DNA from: CAZTYW01 sp964617695
GTDB lineage: Bacteria; Chloroflexota; Dehalococcoidia; UBA2247; RBG-13-53-26
Direction: 5' to 3'
DNA length: 37,316 nt
Assembly (NCBI GenBank): GCA_964617695.1
Contig: CAZTYW010000011.1
Coordinates: forward strand, 1-37,316
Shown here: one piece after another, positions 16,508 through 24,100 of the stretch
How positions within the stretch are numbered: position 1 is the stretch's first letter
Layout: every line of letters begins with the position of its first letter
Position numbers and translations under genes: made by a program
The notes under the pieces: generated by a model
The model's input: the letters and a program-made list of their open reading frames with translations, nothing else
Database searches by the model: none
What the model was told of the DNA's origin: nothing

Positions 16508-16717
16508 TCGCCACCCGTGCCCGTTATGCTGATCCCCAGCCGTTAGTTCAACCGGATTGAGTNNNNNNNNNNNNNNNNNNNNNNNNNNNNNNNNNNNNNN
16601 NNNNNNNNNNNNNNNNNNNNNNNNNNNNNNNNNNNNNNNNNNNNNNNNNNNNNNNNNNNNNNTCGCCACCCGTGCCCGTTATGCTGATCCCCAGCCGTTA
16701 GTTCAACCGGATTGAGT
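16508..16717. other. 100-N gap flanked by identical 55-base ends
   Basis: The 55 bases at 16508-16562 are identical to the 55 bases at 16663-16717, and 100 N fill 16563-16662. An exact 55-base match ending precisely at both gap edges is the signature of two contigs that overlap by an assembly k-mer and were scaffolded without merging. The real sequence probably has a single copy and no gap. The surrounding 16193-16741 stretch contains no convincing gene. Confidence 0.9.
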
Positions 16718-16741
16718 TCCGTTCCACCGCGCGGCCTCCGA

Positions 16742-17383
16742 CTACCGCGTCCTCGACTCCACTTCGTAACCCAGCTTCTTCAGTTCCTCTATCACCACAG
16801 ACGGGTCACCTTCCCCAAGATGCAGGGTAAGGTCTTGCACTCCCGTTTCGGGGCGCGGGATGGAGAACATGGAAACGACCTCTGCCCCCAACCTGTCAAC
16901 CGCCTGCAGCACTTTGGCTACCTCGGCAGCACCACCACACCTGCGCACTACGATTCTGTCGCCACTCCTGCCGATCCCCAGGACTGGATTTGCTATCTTG
17001 TAGAAGAAGTCGTTAGTGGTGGCTATACCCACCAGCCTGTCGTTTTCCGTGACCAGAACGGCTCCCACCTGCTTCTCCTGGGCTATGGCCACAGCTTCCT
17101 CCACAGTCGCATCCGGTGGAACGGTGAACAGGTTCTTCACCATGACATCCTTCACGGTGATCTTACCCAGCAAGTAGCTGATTTCATGCATGCTGAAGGT
17201 GGTCAGCTTCGAGGGACCTACTCTGTCCAGCCCGTCACGACTTACGATGCCCACCAGCTTCGACTTATCCACTACCGGTAGCCGTCGTAGGCGGTGGAAT
17301 TCCATAATCCTCCTTGCCTCAGCAATAGAGGTGCTGCTGGGGATCGTGATGATATTGGTCGTCATTACGTCACGTACAAACAT
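16742..17383 (-). CDS. CBS-pair protein with C-terminal ACT-like domain (AcuB-like)
   Basis: This 213-residue protein has two CBS domains (about 1-60 and 76-130), opening with FVRDVMTTNIITIP and VKDVMVKNLFTVP, followed by an ACT-like region (about 143-205). CBS pairs bind adenosine nucleotides and signal energy state; this layout matches AcuB-like proteins. I chose ATG 17383 because GAAGGAGG lies just upstream, inside the longer frame that begins at 17407. It stands alone behind an extended -10 promoter at 17489-17497 and is divergent from the tRNA/tuf cluster. The molecule bound and the partner are unknown. Confidence 0.85.
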   Translation of the reverse strand: MFVRDVMTTNIITIPSSTSIAEARRIMEFHRLRRLPVVDKSKLVGIVSRDGLDRVGPSKLTTFSMHEISYLLGKITVKDVMVKNLFTVPPDATVEEAVAIAQEKQVGAVLVTENDRLVGIATTNDFFYKIANPVLGIGRSGDRIVVRRCGGAAEVAKVLQAVDRLGAEVVSMFSIPRPETGVQDLTLHLGEGDPSVVIEELKKLGYEVESRTR

Positions 17384-17488
17384 GGCGGCCTCCTTCTCAA
17401 AAGCCACTGCGGCCCGGCTGCACTGCTCTGTGCGTCAGCTTCTGGCCCTAGCGACCCTCTCGTCTCTGGGGCTGCACTGGGTGGCGCC

Positions 17489-17497
17489 ATTATACCA
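17489..17497 (-). promoter_or_regulatory. Extended -10 promoter for the CBS-domain gene
   Basis: The minus strand reads TGGTATAAT, a perfect extended -10, about 105 bases before the ATG at 17383. The -35 region (GTGTCA, 18 bases upstream) is a partial match. The identical nine-base element precedes the FtsZ-PAS gene. Confidence 0.65.
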
Positions 17498-17645
17498 CCT
17501 CAATGCCACCCCTGACACAAAGCTGCCTGCACGAACCGCGCGCCGTGCTGACCCTGTCACCCCACCACGTCACAAAGCAGGTCCAGAGTCCACAGGCAGC
17601 AGCAAGTCAGGGCCGTGTCTGGCCACTTCCCCATCTCAGCTTGTA

Positions 17646-17674
17646 TTGCAAACTTTTCTCGCGTATGCTACATT
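17646..17674 (+). promoter_or_regulatory. Promoter for the tRNA-tuf-ribosomal cluster
   Basis: TTGCAA (17646-17651), a 17-base spacer and TACATT (17669-17674) with a TGC extension form a plausible sigma-70-type promoter 40 bases before the first tRNA. It likely drives the three tRNAs and continues into tuf. Confidence 0.65.
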
Positions 17675-17713
17675 ATTGTGCAGACCTGAGGGGGTCATGA
17701 ATACGAGCTACCC

Positions 17714-17788
17714 GCCAGCGTAGCTCAGCGGTAGAGCAGCGGTTTTGTAAACCGTCGGTCACGGGTTCGAATCCTGTCGCTGGCTCCA
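17714..17788 (+). tRNA. tRNA-Thr (anticodon TGT)
   Basis: Cloverleaf: acceptor stem GCCAGCG/CGCTGGC, D-stem GCTC/GAGC, anticodon loop TTTGTAA with TGT, and T-arm containing GGTTCGAATCC. The CCA end is encoded. Confidence 0.96.
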
Positions 17789-17845
17789 GCGAAGAGCAGG
17801 TGATCGGTAGGCTGGCAAGATTCGAGCCGCCTCTCGGGCTATGAC

Positions 17846-17930
17846 GGAGGGGTGGGTGAGCGGCTAATACCAACAGACTGTAAATCTGTCGCCTTGACGG
17901 GCTACGCAGGTTCGAATCCTGCCCCCTCCA
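17846..17930 (+). tRNA. tRNA-Tyr (anticodon GTA)
   Basis: An 85-base class II tRNA with acceptor stem GGAGGGG/CCCCTCC, anticodon loop CTGTAAA with GTA, and a long variable arm. Only CC of the CCA tail follows the discriminator base, so the end must be completed enzymatically. Confidence 0.95.
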
Positions 17931-17945
17931 CCGTAGGGAGCGAAC

Positions 17946-18018
17946 GCCCACATAGCTCAGCCGGTAGAGCACGCCCTTGGTAAGGGCGAGGTCACCAGTT
18001 CGAATCTGGTTGTGGGCT
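17946..18018 (+). tRNA. tRNA-Thr (anticodon GGT)
   Basis: Acceptor stem GCCCACA/TGTGGGC, anticodon stem GCCCT/AGGGC with loop containing GGT, and T-arm GTTCGAATC. CCA is not encoded. It ends 20 bases before tuf, so tRNA processing and tuf mRNA 5-prime end formation are probably linked. Confidence 0.95.
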
Positions 18019-18038
18019 CATAAACGAGGAGGCTATAA

Positions 18039-19238
18039 ATGGCAAAGAAAAGGTTTGAGCGAACAAAGCCCCACGTAAACGTGGGTACAATTGGCCACGT
18101 AGATCACGGCAAGACGACCTTGACTTCGGCAATAACCCAGGTGCTGTCCAAGGTAGGCACCGCTTCGTTTCGTAGCTTCGAGTCTATAGACAACGCTCCT
18201 GAAGAGAAAGCAAGAGGGCTGACCATTCAGATTGCCCATATTGAGTATGAGACCGAGAAACGTCATTATGCCCACGTGGACTGCCCCGGCCATGCCGACT
18301 ATATAAAGAACATGATCACGGGTGCCGCCCAGATGGATGGAGCCATGCTGGTCGTGAGCGCTCCTGATGGTCCTATGCCTCAGACAAGGGAGCATATCCT
18401 GCTGGCACGCCAGGTGGAGGTGCCTTCCATGGTCGTGGCCTTGAACAAGGTTGACGCAATGGACGATCCGGAGCTGCTGGAACTGGTGGAGATGGAGTTG
18501 AGAGAGTTGCTGACCAAGTACCAGTTCCCTGGGGACGAGATCCCCGTAGTGCGGGTCAGCGCACTCAAGGCGCTTGAATGCGGCTGTGGCAAGAGGGAAT
18601 GTGAGTGGTGTGGACCTGTCTGGCAGTTGATGGATGCGGTAGATGCGTACATACCGACCCCGGTACGCGAGAGGGACAAGCCATTCCTCATGCCGATTGA
18701 GGATGTTTTCAGCATCAAGGGACGCGGTACTGTGCCCACAGGCAGGGTAGAGAGGGGAGTGATCAAGGGGGGCGACGAGGTTGAACTTGTGGGTCTGGGG
18801 CTGAGCAAGAAGACAGTTGCCATTAGTCTGGAGATGTTCCATAAGATCCTCGACGAAGCAGAGCCTGGAGATGCCGTCGGTATCCTGCTGAGAGGCATGG
18901 AGCGCGACGAAGTCCAGAGAGGACAGGTTGTAGCCAAGCCCGGCACGGTCAAGCCGCATACGAAGGCTGAGGGCCAGGTATACATACTGACAAAGGAGGA
19001 AGGCGGCAGACATACCCCCTTCTTCAATGGGTACAAGCCCCAATTCTATATCAGAACCACGGATGTGACAGGCTCTATCCAGTTGCCAGAAGGAGTGGAG
19101 ATGGCCATGCCCGGGGACGATATCAAGATGACCATTACTTTGATCACACCGGTGGCACTGGAAGAGGGCCTGAGGTTTGCCATCCGAGAAGGTGGCAGAA
19201 CTGTAGGTGCAGGAGTGTTCACCAAGGTTCTTGAGTAG
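18039..19238 (+). CDS. tuf: Translation elongation factor Tu
   Basis: EF-Tu delivers aminoacyl-tRNA to the ribosome as a GTP complex. At 399 residues the length is normal. GTPase motifs are intact: P-loop GHVDHGKT, DCPGHADY and NKVD. Switch I reads RGLTIQIAH instead of the usual RGITINTAH. A short insert in the GTPase domain, CGCGKRECEWCG, places four cysteines in a CxC...CxxC pattern that could bind zinc; I recall similar inserts in some Chloroflexota EF-Tu proteins but cannot verify it here. GAGGAGG precedes the ATG. It opens the protein-coding part of the tRNA/ribosomal cluster and is followed by rpmG after 8 bases. Confidence 0.97.
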   Translation: MAKKRFERTKPHVNVGTIGHVDHGKTTLTSAITQVLSKVGTASFRSFESIDNAPEEKARGLTIQIAHIEYETEKRHYAHVDCPGHADYIKNMITGAAQMDGAMLVVSAPDGPMPQTREHILLARQVEVPSMVVALNKVDAMDDPELLELVEMELRELLTKYQFPGDEIPVVRVSALKALECGCGKRECEWCGPVWQLMDAVDAYIPTPVRERDKPFLMPIEDVFSIKGRGTVPTGRVERGVIKGGDEVELVGLGLSKKTVAISLEMFHKILDEAEPGDAVGILLRGMERDEVQRGQVVAKPGTVKPHTKAEGQVYILTKEEGGRHTPFFNGYKPQFYIRTTDVTGSIQLPEGVEMAMPGDDIKMTITLITPVALEEGLRFAIREGGRTVGAGVFTKVLE

Positions 19239-19246
19239 CCAAACGG

Positions 19247-19414
19247 ATGGCGAAGAAAGCTGAGGCCAGAATCATCATTCACCTTGCATGCACAGAATGC
19301 AAGGAGAGAACTTATACTACCACCAAGAACAAGAAGAGTGACCCGCAAAGGCTGGAACTCAAGAAGTATTGCCCCCGCTGCCGCAGTCAGACGCTTCATA
19401 GGGAGGCGAAATAG
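19247..19414 (+). CDS. rpmG: 50S ribosomal protein L33 (bL33)
   Basis: This 55-residue basic protein of the large ribosomal subunit is the zinc-binding form, with CTEC and CPRC pairs, and has the family pattern ACTECKERTYTTTKNKK. It starts 8 bases after the tuf stop and ends 6 bases before secE, the common tuf-rpmG-secE-nusG order. Confidence 0.95.
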   Translation: MAKKAEARIIIHLACTECKERTYTTTKNKKSDPQRLELKKYCPRCRSQTLHREAK

Positions 19415-19420
19415 TCACCA

Positions 19421-19639
19421 ATGACCAGGGCGGGTGTGGCCAAGAAGAGCAGATTCAGACTCAGGTTCTTCTCCAGTACGATAGCCGAACTGAAGAAGGT
19501 AGTCTGGCCGACCAGACAGGAAGCTATAAGGCTGACTATCCTGGTACTGGCAGTGTGCATCGCGCTGGCCGTGGTTCTTGGTGCACTGGACTACGGGTTT
19601 GCACGCCTGGTAAGAGACGTCTTTCTGGGAGGAGGATGA
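19421..19639 (+). CDS. secE: Preprotein translocase subunit SecE
   Basis: A 72-residue protein with the SecE signature AELKKVVWPTRQEA (about 22-35) followed by a single membrane segment (about 38-58). It is the clamp subunit of the SecYEG channel in the cytoplasmic membrane. It is one of the shorter one-helix forms typical outside the enteric bacteria. Confidence 0.95.
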   Translation: MTRAGVAKKSRFRLRFFSSTIAELKKVVWPTRQEAIRLTILVLAVCIALAVVLGALDYGFARLVRDVFLGGG

Positions 19640-19649
19640 CAGGGCTGTC

Positions 19650-20198
19650 ATGGGGGAAAACGAGAAGATGTGGTATATGGTGCACACTTACACGGGTCGC
19701 GAGGCTCAAGTCAAAGCCAATCTTGAGCAACGCATAAAATCCATGGACGCCTCAGGAGACATAGCCGAAGTTGTAATACCTACGGTGGAAGAAATCGAGA
19801 TTAAGGAGGGGCAGCGGCGCACGGTACCCAGGAAACTCTTTCCAGGATACGTGATAGTCAAGATGAGCATGAATAATGAAAGCTGGAGCGTAGTGCGCAA
19901 CACGCCTGGCGTTACCAGCTTTGTCAGTCACCAGGACGAGCAGGGCAAGCTCATTCCGGCCCCGCTTGACGACAAAGAGATAGAGGCCATTCTGGAGAGG
20001 ATGAAAGCTGGAGCACCACAGGTCACAGTTGGACTCAGCAAGGGCGAGAGCGTGCGCATCACTGATGGACCATTCCTTGATTTTGCCGGTATCGTTGATG
20101 AGATTATCCCAGACAAGGGCAAACTCAAGGTGCTGGTCTCTTTCTTTGGCCGAGAAACGCCAGTTGAACTCGATCTCCTGCAAGTGGAGAAACTCTAA
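19650..20198 (+). CDS. nusG: Transcription antitermination factor NusG
   Basis: A 182-residue NusG with the N-terminal NGN domain (WYMVHTYTGREAQVKANL to about 110) and a C-terminal KOW domain (GESVRITDGPFLDFAGIVDEI). NusG binds RNA polymerase and links it to Rho or the ribosome. The ATG at 19650 has AGGG nearby; a start at 19668 (MWYMVHTY) is possible and would shorten the protein by six residues. It precedes rplK by two bases. Confidence 0.96.
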   Translation: MGENEKMWYMVHTYTGREAQVKANLEQRIKSMDASGDIAEVVIPTVEEIEIKEGQRRTVPRKLFPGYVIVKMSMNNESWSVVRNTPGVTSFVSHQDEQGKLIPAPLDDKEIEAILERMKAGAPQVTVGLSKGESVRITDGPFLDFAGIVDEIIPDKGKLKVLVSFFGRETPVELDLLQVEKL

Positions 20199-20200
20199 GC

Positions 20201-20623
20201 ATGGCCAAGAGAATAAAAGCTGTTCTCAAGCTCCAACTCCCGGCGGGCAAGGCTACGCCCGCTCCACCGGTCGGTCCCGCCCTCGGGCAACACGGGGTCA
20301 ACATCATGGCTTTCTGCAAGGAGTATAACGAGCGCACCGCGTCTCAGGAAGGCACCATCATCCCGGTAGAACTCACCATTTACGAAGACCGTAGCTTCAG
20401 TTTCGTTCTGAAGACGCCGCCTACTGCTGAGCTGCTGGTCAAAGCCCTGGGCATCGAGCAGGGAAGCGGCTCACCGAGACAGCAGAAAGTTGGCAGAATA
20501 TCTCGAAAACAAATTCGAGAGATCGCTCAGATCAAGCTGAAAGACCTCAACACCTCCGACATCGAAAAGGCAGTTCGAATTGTGGAGGGCACAGCGCGAA
20601 GCATGGGGATTGAGAGCGAGTAG
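20201..20623 (+). CDS. rplK: 50S ribosomal protein L11 (uL11)
   Basis: A 140-residue L11, full length. It shows the N-terminal LQLPAGKATPAPPVGPALGQHGVNIMAFCKEYN signature region and a C-terminal rRNA-binding domain (QIREIAQIKLKDLN, GTARSMGIE). It forms the GTPase-associated region of the large subunit with L10/L12, whose genes here are displaced 6.3 kb downstream. Confidence 0.97.
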   Translation: MAKRIKAVLKLQLPAGKATPAPPVGPALGQHGVNIMAFCKEYNERTASQEGTIIPVELTIYEDRSFSFVLKTPPTAELLVKALGIEQGSGSPRQQKVGRISRKQIREIAQIKLKDLNTSDIEKAVRIVEGTARSMGIESE

Positions 20624-20626
20624 CTT

Positions 20627-21334
20627 ATGGCAGATCGTGGCAAGAAGCACCAAGACGCACTTAAGCAGGTAGACCGAACCAAGTCATATAATCTTCAGGA
20701 AGCCATCGACCTAGCAAGACAGACAGCCCACAGCCGCTTTGATGAGACCCTCGAACTCCACCTTCGCATGAACCTCGATCCACGCAATGCCGAGCAGCAG
20801 GTGAGAGGCACCACCACACTACCCCACGGCCTGGGAAAGAAGATCCGCATTTTGGTATTCGCCCAGAGCGAAGCAGTCAAAATCGCGGAAGAAGCGGGAG
20901 CCGACTACGTCGGTGGCGATGACCTGATCAAGAGGATAGAGGGCGGCTGGATAGATTTTGACATTACCATCGCCACACCTGACATGATGGGAAAGGTAGG
21001 CAAACTGGGAAAGATCCTTGGCCGTCGAGGGCTGATGCCGAATCCCAAGGTCGGTACCGTGGCACCTGCAGCGGATCTCCCCAGAGTGATCGCGGACGCA
21101 AGCAAAGGGCGGGTGGAGTTCAGATTGGATAGAACCGGCAATATTCATTTGGCCGTAGGAAAGGCGAGTTTCGAAACCGATAAGCTGATGAAGAACATTT
21201 TGACGGCGACTGAGGCGATTGTGAAAGCCAAACCCAGTGGTGCGAAAGGTCAGTACATCAAGCGTGCTACTCTGGCCACCTCGATGGGGCCGGGTGTCAG
21301 GCTAGATCTCAGGTCAGTCCTCGCCTCGATGTAG
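20627..21334 (+). CDS. rplA: 50S ribosomal protein L1 (uL1)
   Basis: A 235-residue L1 of normal length, with GLGKKIRILVFAQS, GRRGLMPNPKVGTV and the C-terminal TSMGPGVRLD motif. It forms the L1 stalk and in many bacteria represses its own operon. It is the last ribosomal gene before the thiolase cassettes. An imperfect hairpin (about 21334-21371, GTTGA(A)GCGA / TCGCTCAAC) follows the stop but lacks a T-tract, so read-through into the next gene is possible. Confidence 0.97.
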   Translation: MADRGKKHQDALKQVDRTKSYNLQEAIDLARQTAHSRFDETLELHLRMNLDPRNAEQQVRGTTTLPHGLGKKIRILVFAQSEAVKIAEEAGADYVGGDDLIKRIEGGWIDFDITIATPDMMGKVGKLGKILGRRGLMPNPKVGTVAPAADLPRVIADASKGRVEFRLDRTGNIHLAVGKASFETDKLMKNILTATEAIVKAKPSGAKGQYIKRATLATSMGPGVRLDLRSVLASM

Positions 21335-21421
21335 GTTGAAGCGAACGGGTATCCTCGCTCAACGCCAACCCACCATGACGCCGATATCACCCAGGTCAGA
21401 CAACATGCAGAAGGAGAAACG

Positions 21422-22852
21422 ATGGTAGGGATAGTCTCATACGGCGCCTACGTTCCCATGTATAGATTGAGTCGAGACACACTGGCCTCCGTGTGGGGAA
21501 AGTCTCTGGGTCGCGGCGAGAGGGCAGTTGCCAACGCTGACGAAGACAGTATAACCATGGCAGTTGAGGCAGTCATCGACTGTCTTGCAGACAGCGATCG
21601 CCACACGGTTGACGGTCTCTATCTTGCGTCTACTACAACGCCATACAGGGAGAAGCAATCGGCCAGCATAGTCAGGGCTGCCACGGACCTTCCCGAGAAC
21701 AGCAGTACCATGGATTTCTCCAATTCACTCAGATCATGCACCAATGCGATCACTGCAGCCCTGAATGCTATCAAGGCCGGAGAGGCCAGCAGAATCGCGA
21801 TAGCCGCTGCAGAGTGCAGGCTACCGGCGCCAAACTCCGAGTTCGAGCCGATCTTTGGTGATGGTGCCGCTGCTCTTCTCCTGGGCGATTCAGACGTGGC
21901 CGTCAGTATCGAGGGAAGCTATACGATTTCCAGCGAGTTCCACGACGTTTGGCGCAAGGAGAATGACAGGTACGCCTGGGCCTGGGAAGACCGCTTCATC
22001 AGGGAGGAAGGATACCAGAAGATACTGCCCCAGGCTGTGAAGGGGCTAATGGAAAAGTACAAACTGACTGCCAAGGACTTCACCAAGGCAGTTTTTTACG
22101 CTCCTGATGCCAGGACGCATACGGCCATAGCCCGAAACATCGGACTTGACCCCAAGACGCAGGTGCAGGTCCCGTTGTTCGATTCAGTGGGCGATACGGG
22201 CTGCGCGCTCGCCCCCATGACTTTGGTAGCTGCCCTGGAGGAGGCCAAACCGGGTGATAGGCTCCTCTTCGCCTCATATGGTGACGGGGCCGATGCCTAT
22301 GTCCTGCAGGTTACCGATCAGATCGAGAAGGTGAGAAACAGGCGGGGCATAAAGCATCACCTGGCCTCCAGGATGGACCTCAACAACTACGGCGTTTACC
22401 TGCAGATGCGCAACGTGATGGAGTGGGCCCCAGACTTGCGCCCGCGCCGCCGCTCCCCCTTCACCTTCGTGTGGAGAGACCGCAAGATGTTCTATGCGCT
22501 TTACGGGCAGAAATGCAACAACTGCGGGGAGATACAGTACCCCAAGCAGCGTCTCTGCATTTACTGCCAGACGAAGGACGATTTCGAGCCGATTCGCCTC
22601 TCTGATAAGAAGGGCAAACTGTTTACCTACAGCATTGACGAACGGGCCAGAGAAATCATGTTACCCCTGGTCAGAGCGGTGATCGACCTGGAAGGCGGCG
22701 GCAGGTATTACTCCTCGCTGACCGATCGAGACCCCGAGAAGCTCGAAGTGGACATGCCAATGGAACTGACGTTCAGGCTTGTGTTTGATGGATACAAAGA
22801 GGGATCAGGCTTCCGCAACTACATGTGGAAGGCCCGACCCGTAAGATGCTAG
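21422..22852 (+). CDS. HMG-CoA-synthase-like protein fused to DUF35, copy A
   Basis: This 476-residue fusion has an HMG-CoA-synthase-like thiolase fold (about 1-335) and a C-terminal DUF35 domain (about 350-470) with a zinc ribbon (C365, C368, C379, C382) and an OB-fold. HMG-CoA synthases use a Glu/Cys/His triad; by motif alignment these are Thr71, Leu103 and Tyr226 here, so the usual condensation cannot occur. The likely role is a CoA-binding or structural partner of the thiolase encoded 12 bases downstream, as in DUF35-containing thiolase complexes (archaeal thiolase/HMG-CoA synthase/DUF35, BbsAB). AAGGAGAAACG precedes the ATG. It is about as long as copy B and collinear with it. Substrate unknown. 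Confidence 0.85.
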   Translation: MVGIVSYGAYVPMYRLSRDTLASVWGKSLGRGERAVANADEDSITMAVEAVIDCLADSDRHTVDGLYLASTTTPYREKQSASIVRAATDLPENSSTMDFSNSLRSCTNAITAALNAIKAGEASRIAIAAAECRLPAPNSEFEPIFGDGAAALLLGDSDVAVSIEGSYTISSEFHDVWRKENDRYAWAWEDRFIREEGYQKILPQAVKGLMEKYKLTAKDFTKAVFYAPDARTHTAIARNIGLDPKTQVQVPLFDSVGDTGCALAPMTLVAALEEAKPGDRLLFASYGDGADAYVLQVTDQIEKVRNRRGIKHHLASRMDLNNYGVYLQMRNVMEWAPDLRPRRRSPFTFVWRDRKMFYALYGQKCNNCGEIQYPKQRLCIYCQTKDDFEPIRLSDKKGKLFTYSIDERAREIMLPLVRAVIDLEGGGRYYSSLTDRDPEKLEVDMPMELTFRLVFDGYKEGSGFRNYMWKARPVRC

Positions 22853-22864
22853 GAGATACTGGAG

Positions 22865-24082
22865 ATGGCAGAGAGCATAAGAGATAAGGTTGCCATTATC
22901 GGCATGGGTTGCCCCGCATGGGGTGAGAGGTGGGACGCCGACATCTTCGACCTCATCACCGAGGCAGTCTTTGAAGCCCTCGACGATGCTGGCGTGGAAC
23001 CCAGGCAAATCGAAGCAGCCTGGGTGGGGTATTACATCAACGACTACGCCACCACAGGCCTCGTTCTATCGCAGACGTTGCAGCTACAACAAATACCCAT
23101 CACCCGCGTTGAGAACGGTTGCGCCTCCGGTTCAGAGTCAATCCGCGCAGCCGCCTATGGCCTGGCCTCCAGGCAATACGACCTTGTTCTGGCACTGGGA
23201 TATGAAAAGCTTAAAGATGCCGGGTTCGGCGGTCTGGTCACGTCAGGGGCCCCGGGGAAAGTCTACCCCATGTACGCGGCTGAGCTGGGTGCCGCACCTG
23301 GGAGATATGCCCTGGCAGCTACGGCATACTTCCGCAAGTATGGACTGGGCAAGGAAGAGGGCAAGAGGACGCTGGCTAAGATATCGGTCAAGAGCCACCA
23401 CAACGGCGCCCGAAATCCCCGGGCCCATCTCAGGCGAGAGATAACGGTGGAACAGGTGATGAACGCCCCCATAATTGCATGGCCTCTGGGGCTCTTCGAC
23501 TGCTGTGGCGTAACCGACGGTGCTGCCGCAGCCGTCCTTTGCCGCACTGAGGACGTGAAAAAGTATGCCGTCAATCATCCTCATGACTATGTCACCATCA
23601 AAGGGTTTGGCATCGCCGCCAGCCCGGGATGGGGCAAAGAAAGAAAGGACTACGACTTCACCTACTGGGACGCCACCGAGGCGGCTGCCAAGCAGGCCTA
23701 TGCCCAGGCAGGCATAACGAATCCCCGGAAGGAGTTGAGCCTGGCCGAGGTGCACGACTGCTTCTCCATCGCCGAACTGATTGGAGTGGAGTCCATGGGT
23801 ATTTGCGAATACGGCCACGGCAAAGAGGACGTAGATTCAGGCGCCTGGGAACAGGAGGGGGAGATTCCCATAAACATCAGCGGCGGGCTGAAGTCCTTCG
23901 GGCACCCCATCGGCGCCAGCGGCGCCCGCGAGGTCTATGAGTTCTACACGCAGTTTCAGAAGAGAGCAGAAGAACCGTCTCGTCAATTGAAGGACGTCAG
24001 GTTTGGGTTAGCCCACAACCAGGGTGGCTTTCCTGGCCAGTTCGTCTGCGGCATTACCATCACCGGGGCTCCGGATGCCTAA
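22865..24082 (+). CDS. SCP2-type thiolase, copy A
   Basis: This 405-residue thiolase has the acyl-accepting Cys86 in VENGCASGS, an EVHDCFSIAEL motif and GGLKSFGHPIGASGAR with the catalytic His, so it should be active in thiolytic cleavage or Claisen condensation of an acyl-CoA. It is of the SCP2-thiolase type that commonly works with DUF35 proteins; benzylsuccinyl-CoA thiolase and archaeal acetoacetyl-CoA thiolase are known examples. The partner is most likely the preceding fusion protein. A GGAGATG lies at the start. Its closest relative in the window is the copy B thiolase. No other acyl-CoA gene is near enough to suggest a substrate. Confidence 0.88.
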   Translation: MAESIRDKVAIIGMGCPAWGERWDADIFDLITEAVFEALDDAGVEPRQIEAAWVGYYINDYATTGLVLSQTLQLQQIPITRVENGCASGSESIRAAAYGLASRQYDLVLALGYEKLKDAGFGGLVTSGAPGKVYPMYAAELGAAPGRYALAATAYFRKYGLGKEEGKRTLAKISVKSHHNGARNPRAHLRREITVEQVMNAPIIAWPLGLFDCCGVTDGAAAAVLCRTEDVKKYAVNHPHDYVTIKGFGIAASPGWGKERKDYDFTYWDATEAAAKQAYAQAGITNPRKELSLAEVHDCFSIAELIGVESMGICEYGHGKEDVDSGAWEQEGEIPINISGGLKSFGHPIGASGAREVYEFYTQFQKRAEEPSRQLKDVRFGLAHNQGGFPGQFVCGITITGAPDA

Positions 24083-24100
24083 TCATCTATGGAGGAGAGA

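Noticed and set aside
16508..16717. Paired 55-base direct repeats considered as attachment sites or transposon ends
   Set aside because: They abut the N run exactly on both sides with perfect identity, which fits an assembly overlap better than a mobile element.
18033..19043. 336-codon minus-strand frame opposite tuf
   Set aside because: It lies entirely antisense to an unmistakable EF-Tu; shadow.
21422..22852. Annotation as a functional HMG-CoA synthase of the mevalonate pathway
   Set aside because: The Glu, Cys and His catalytic residues are all replaced in both copies.
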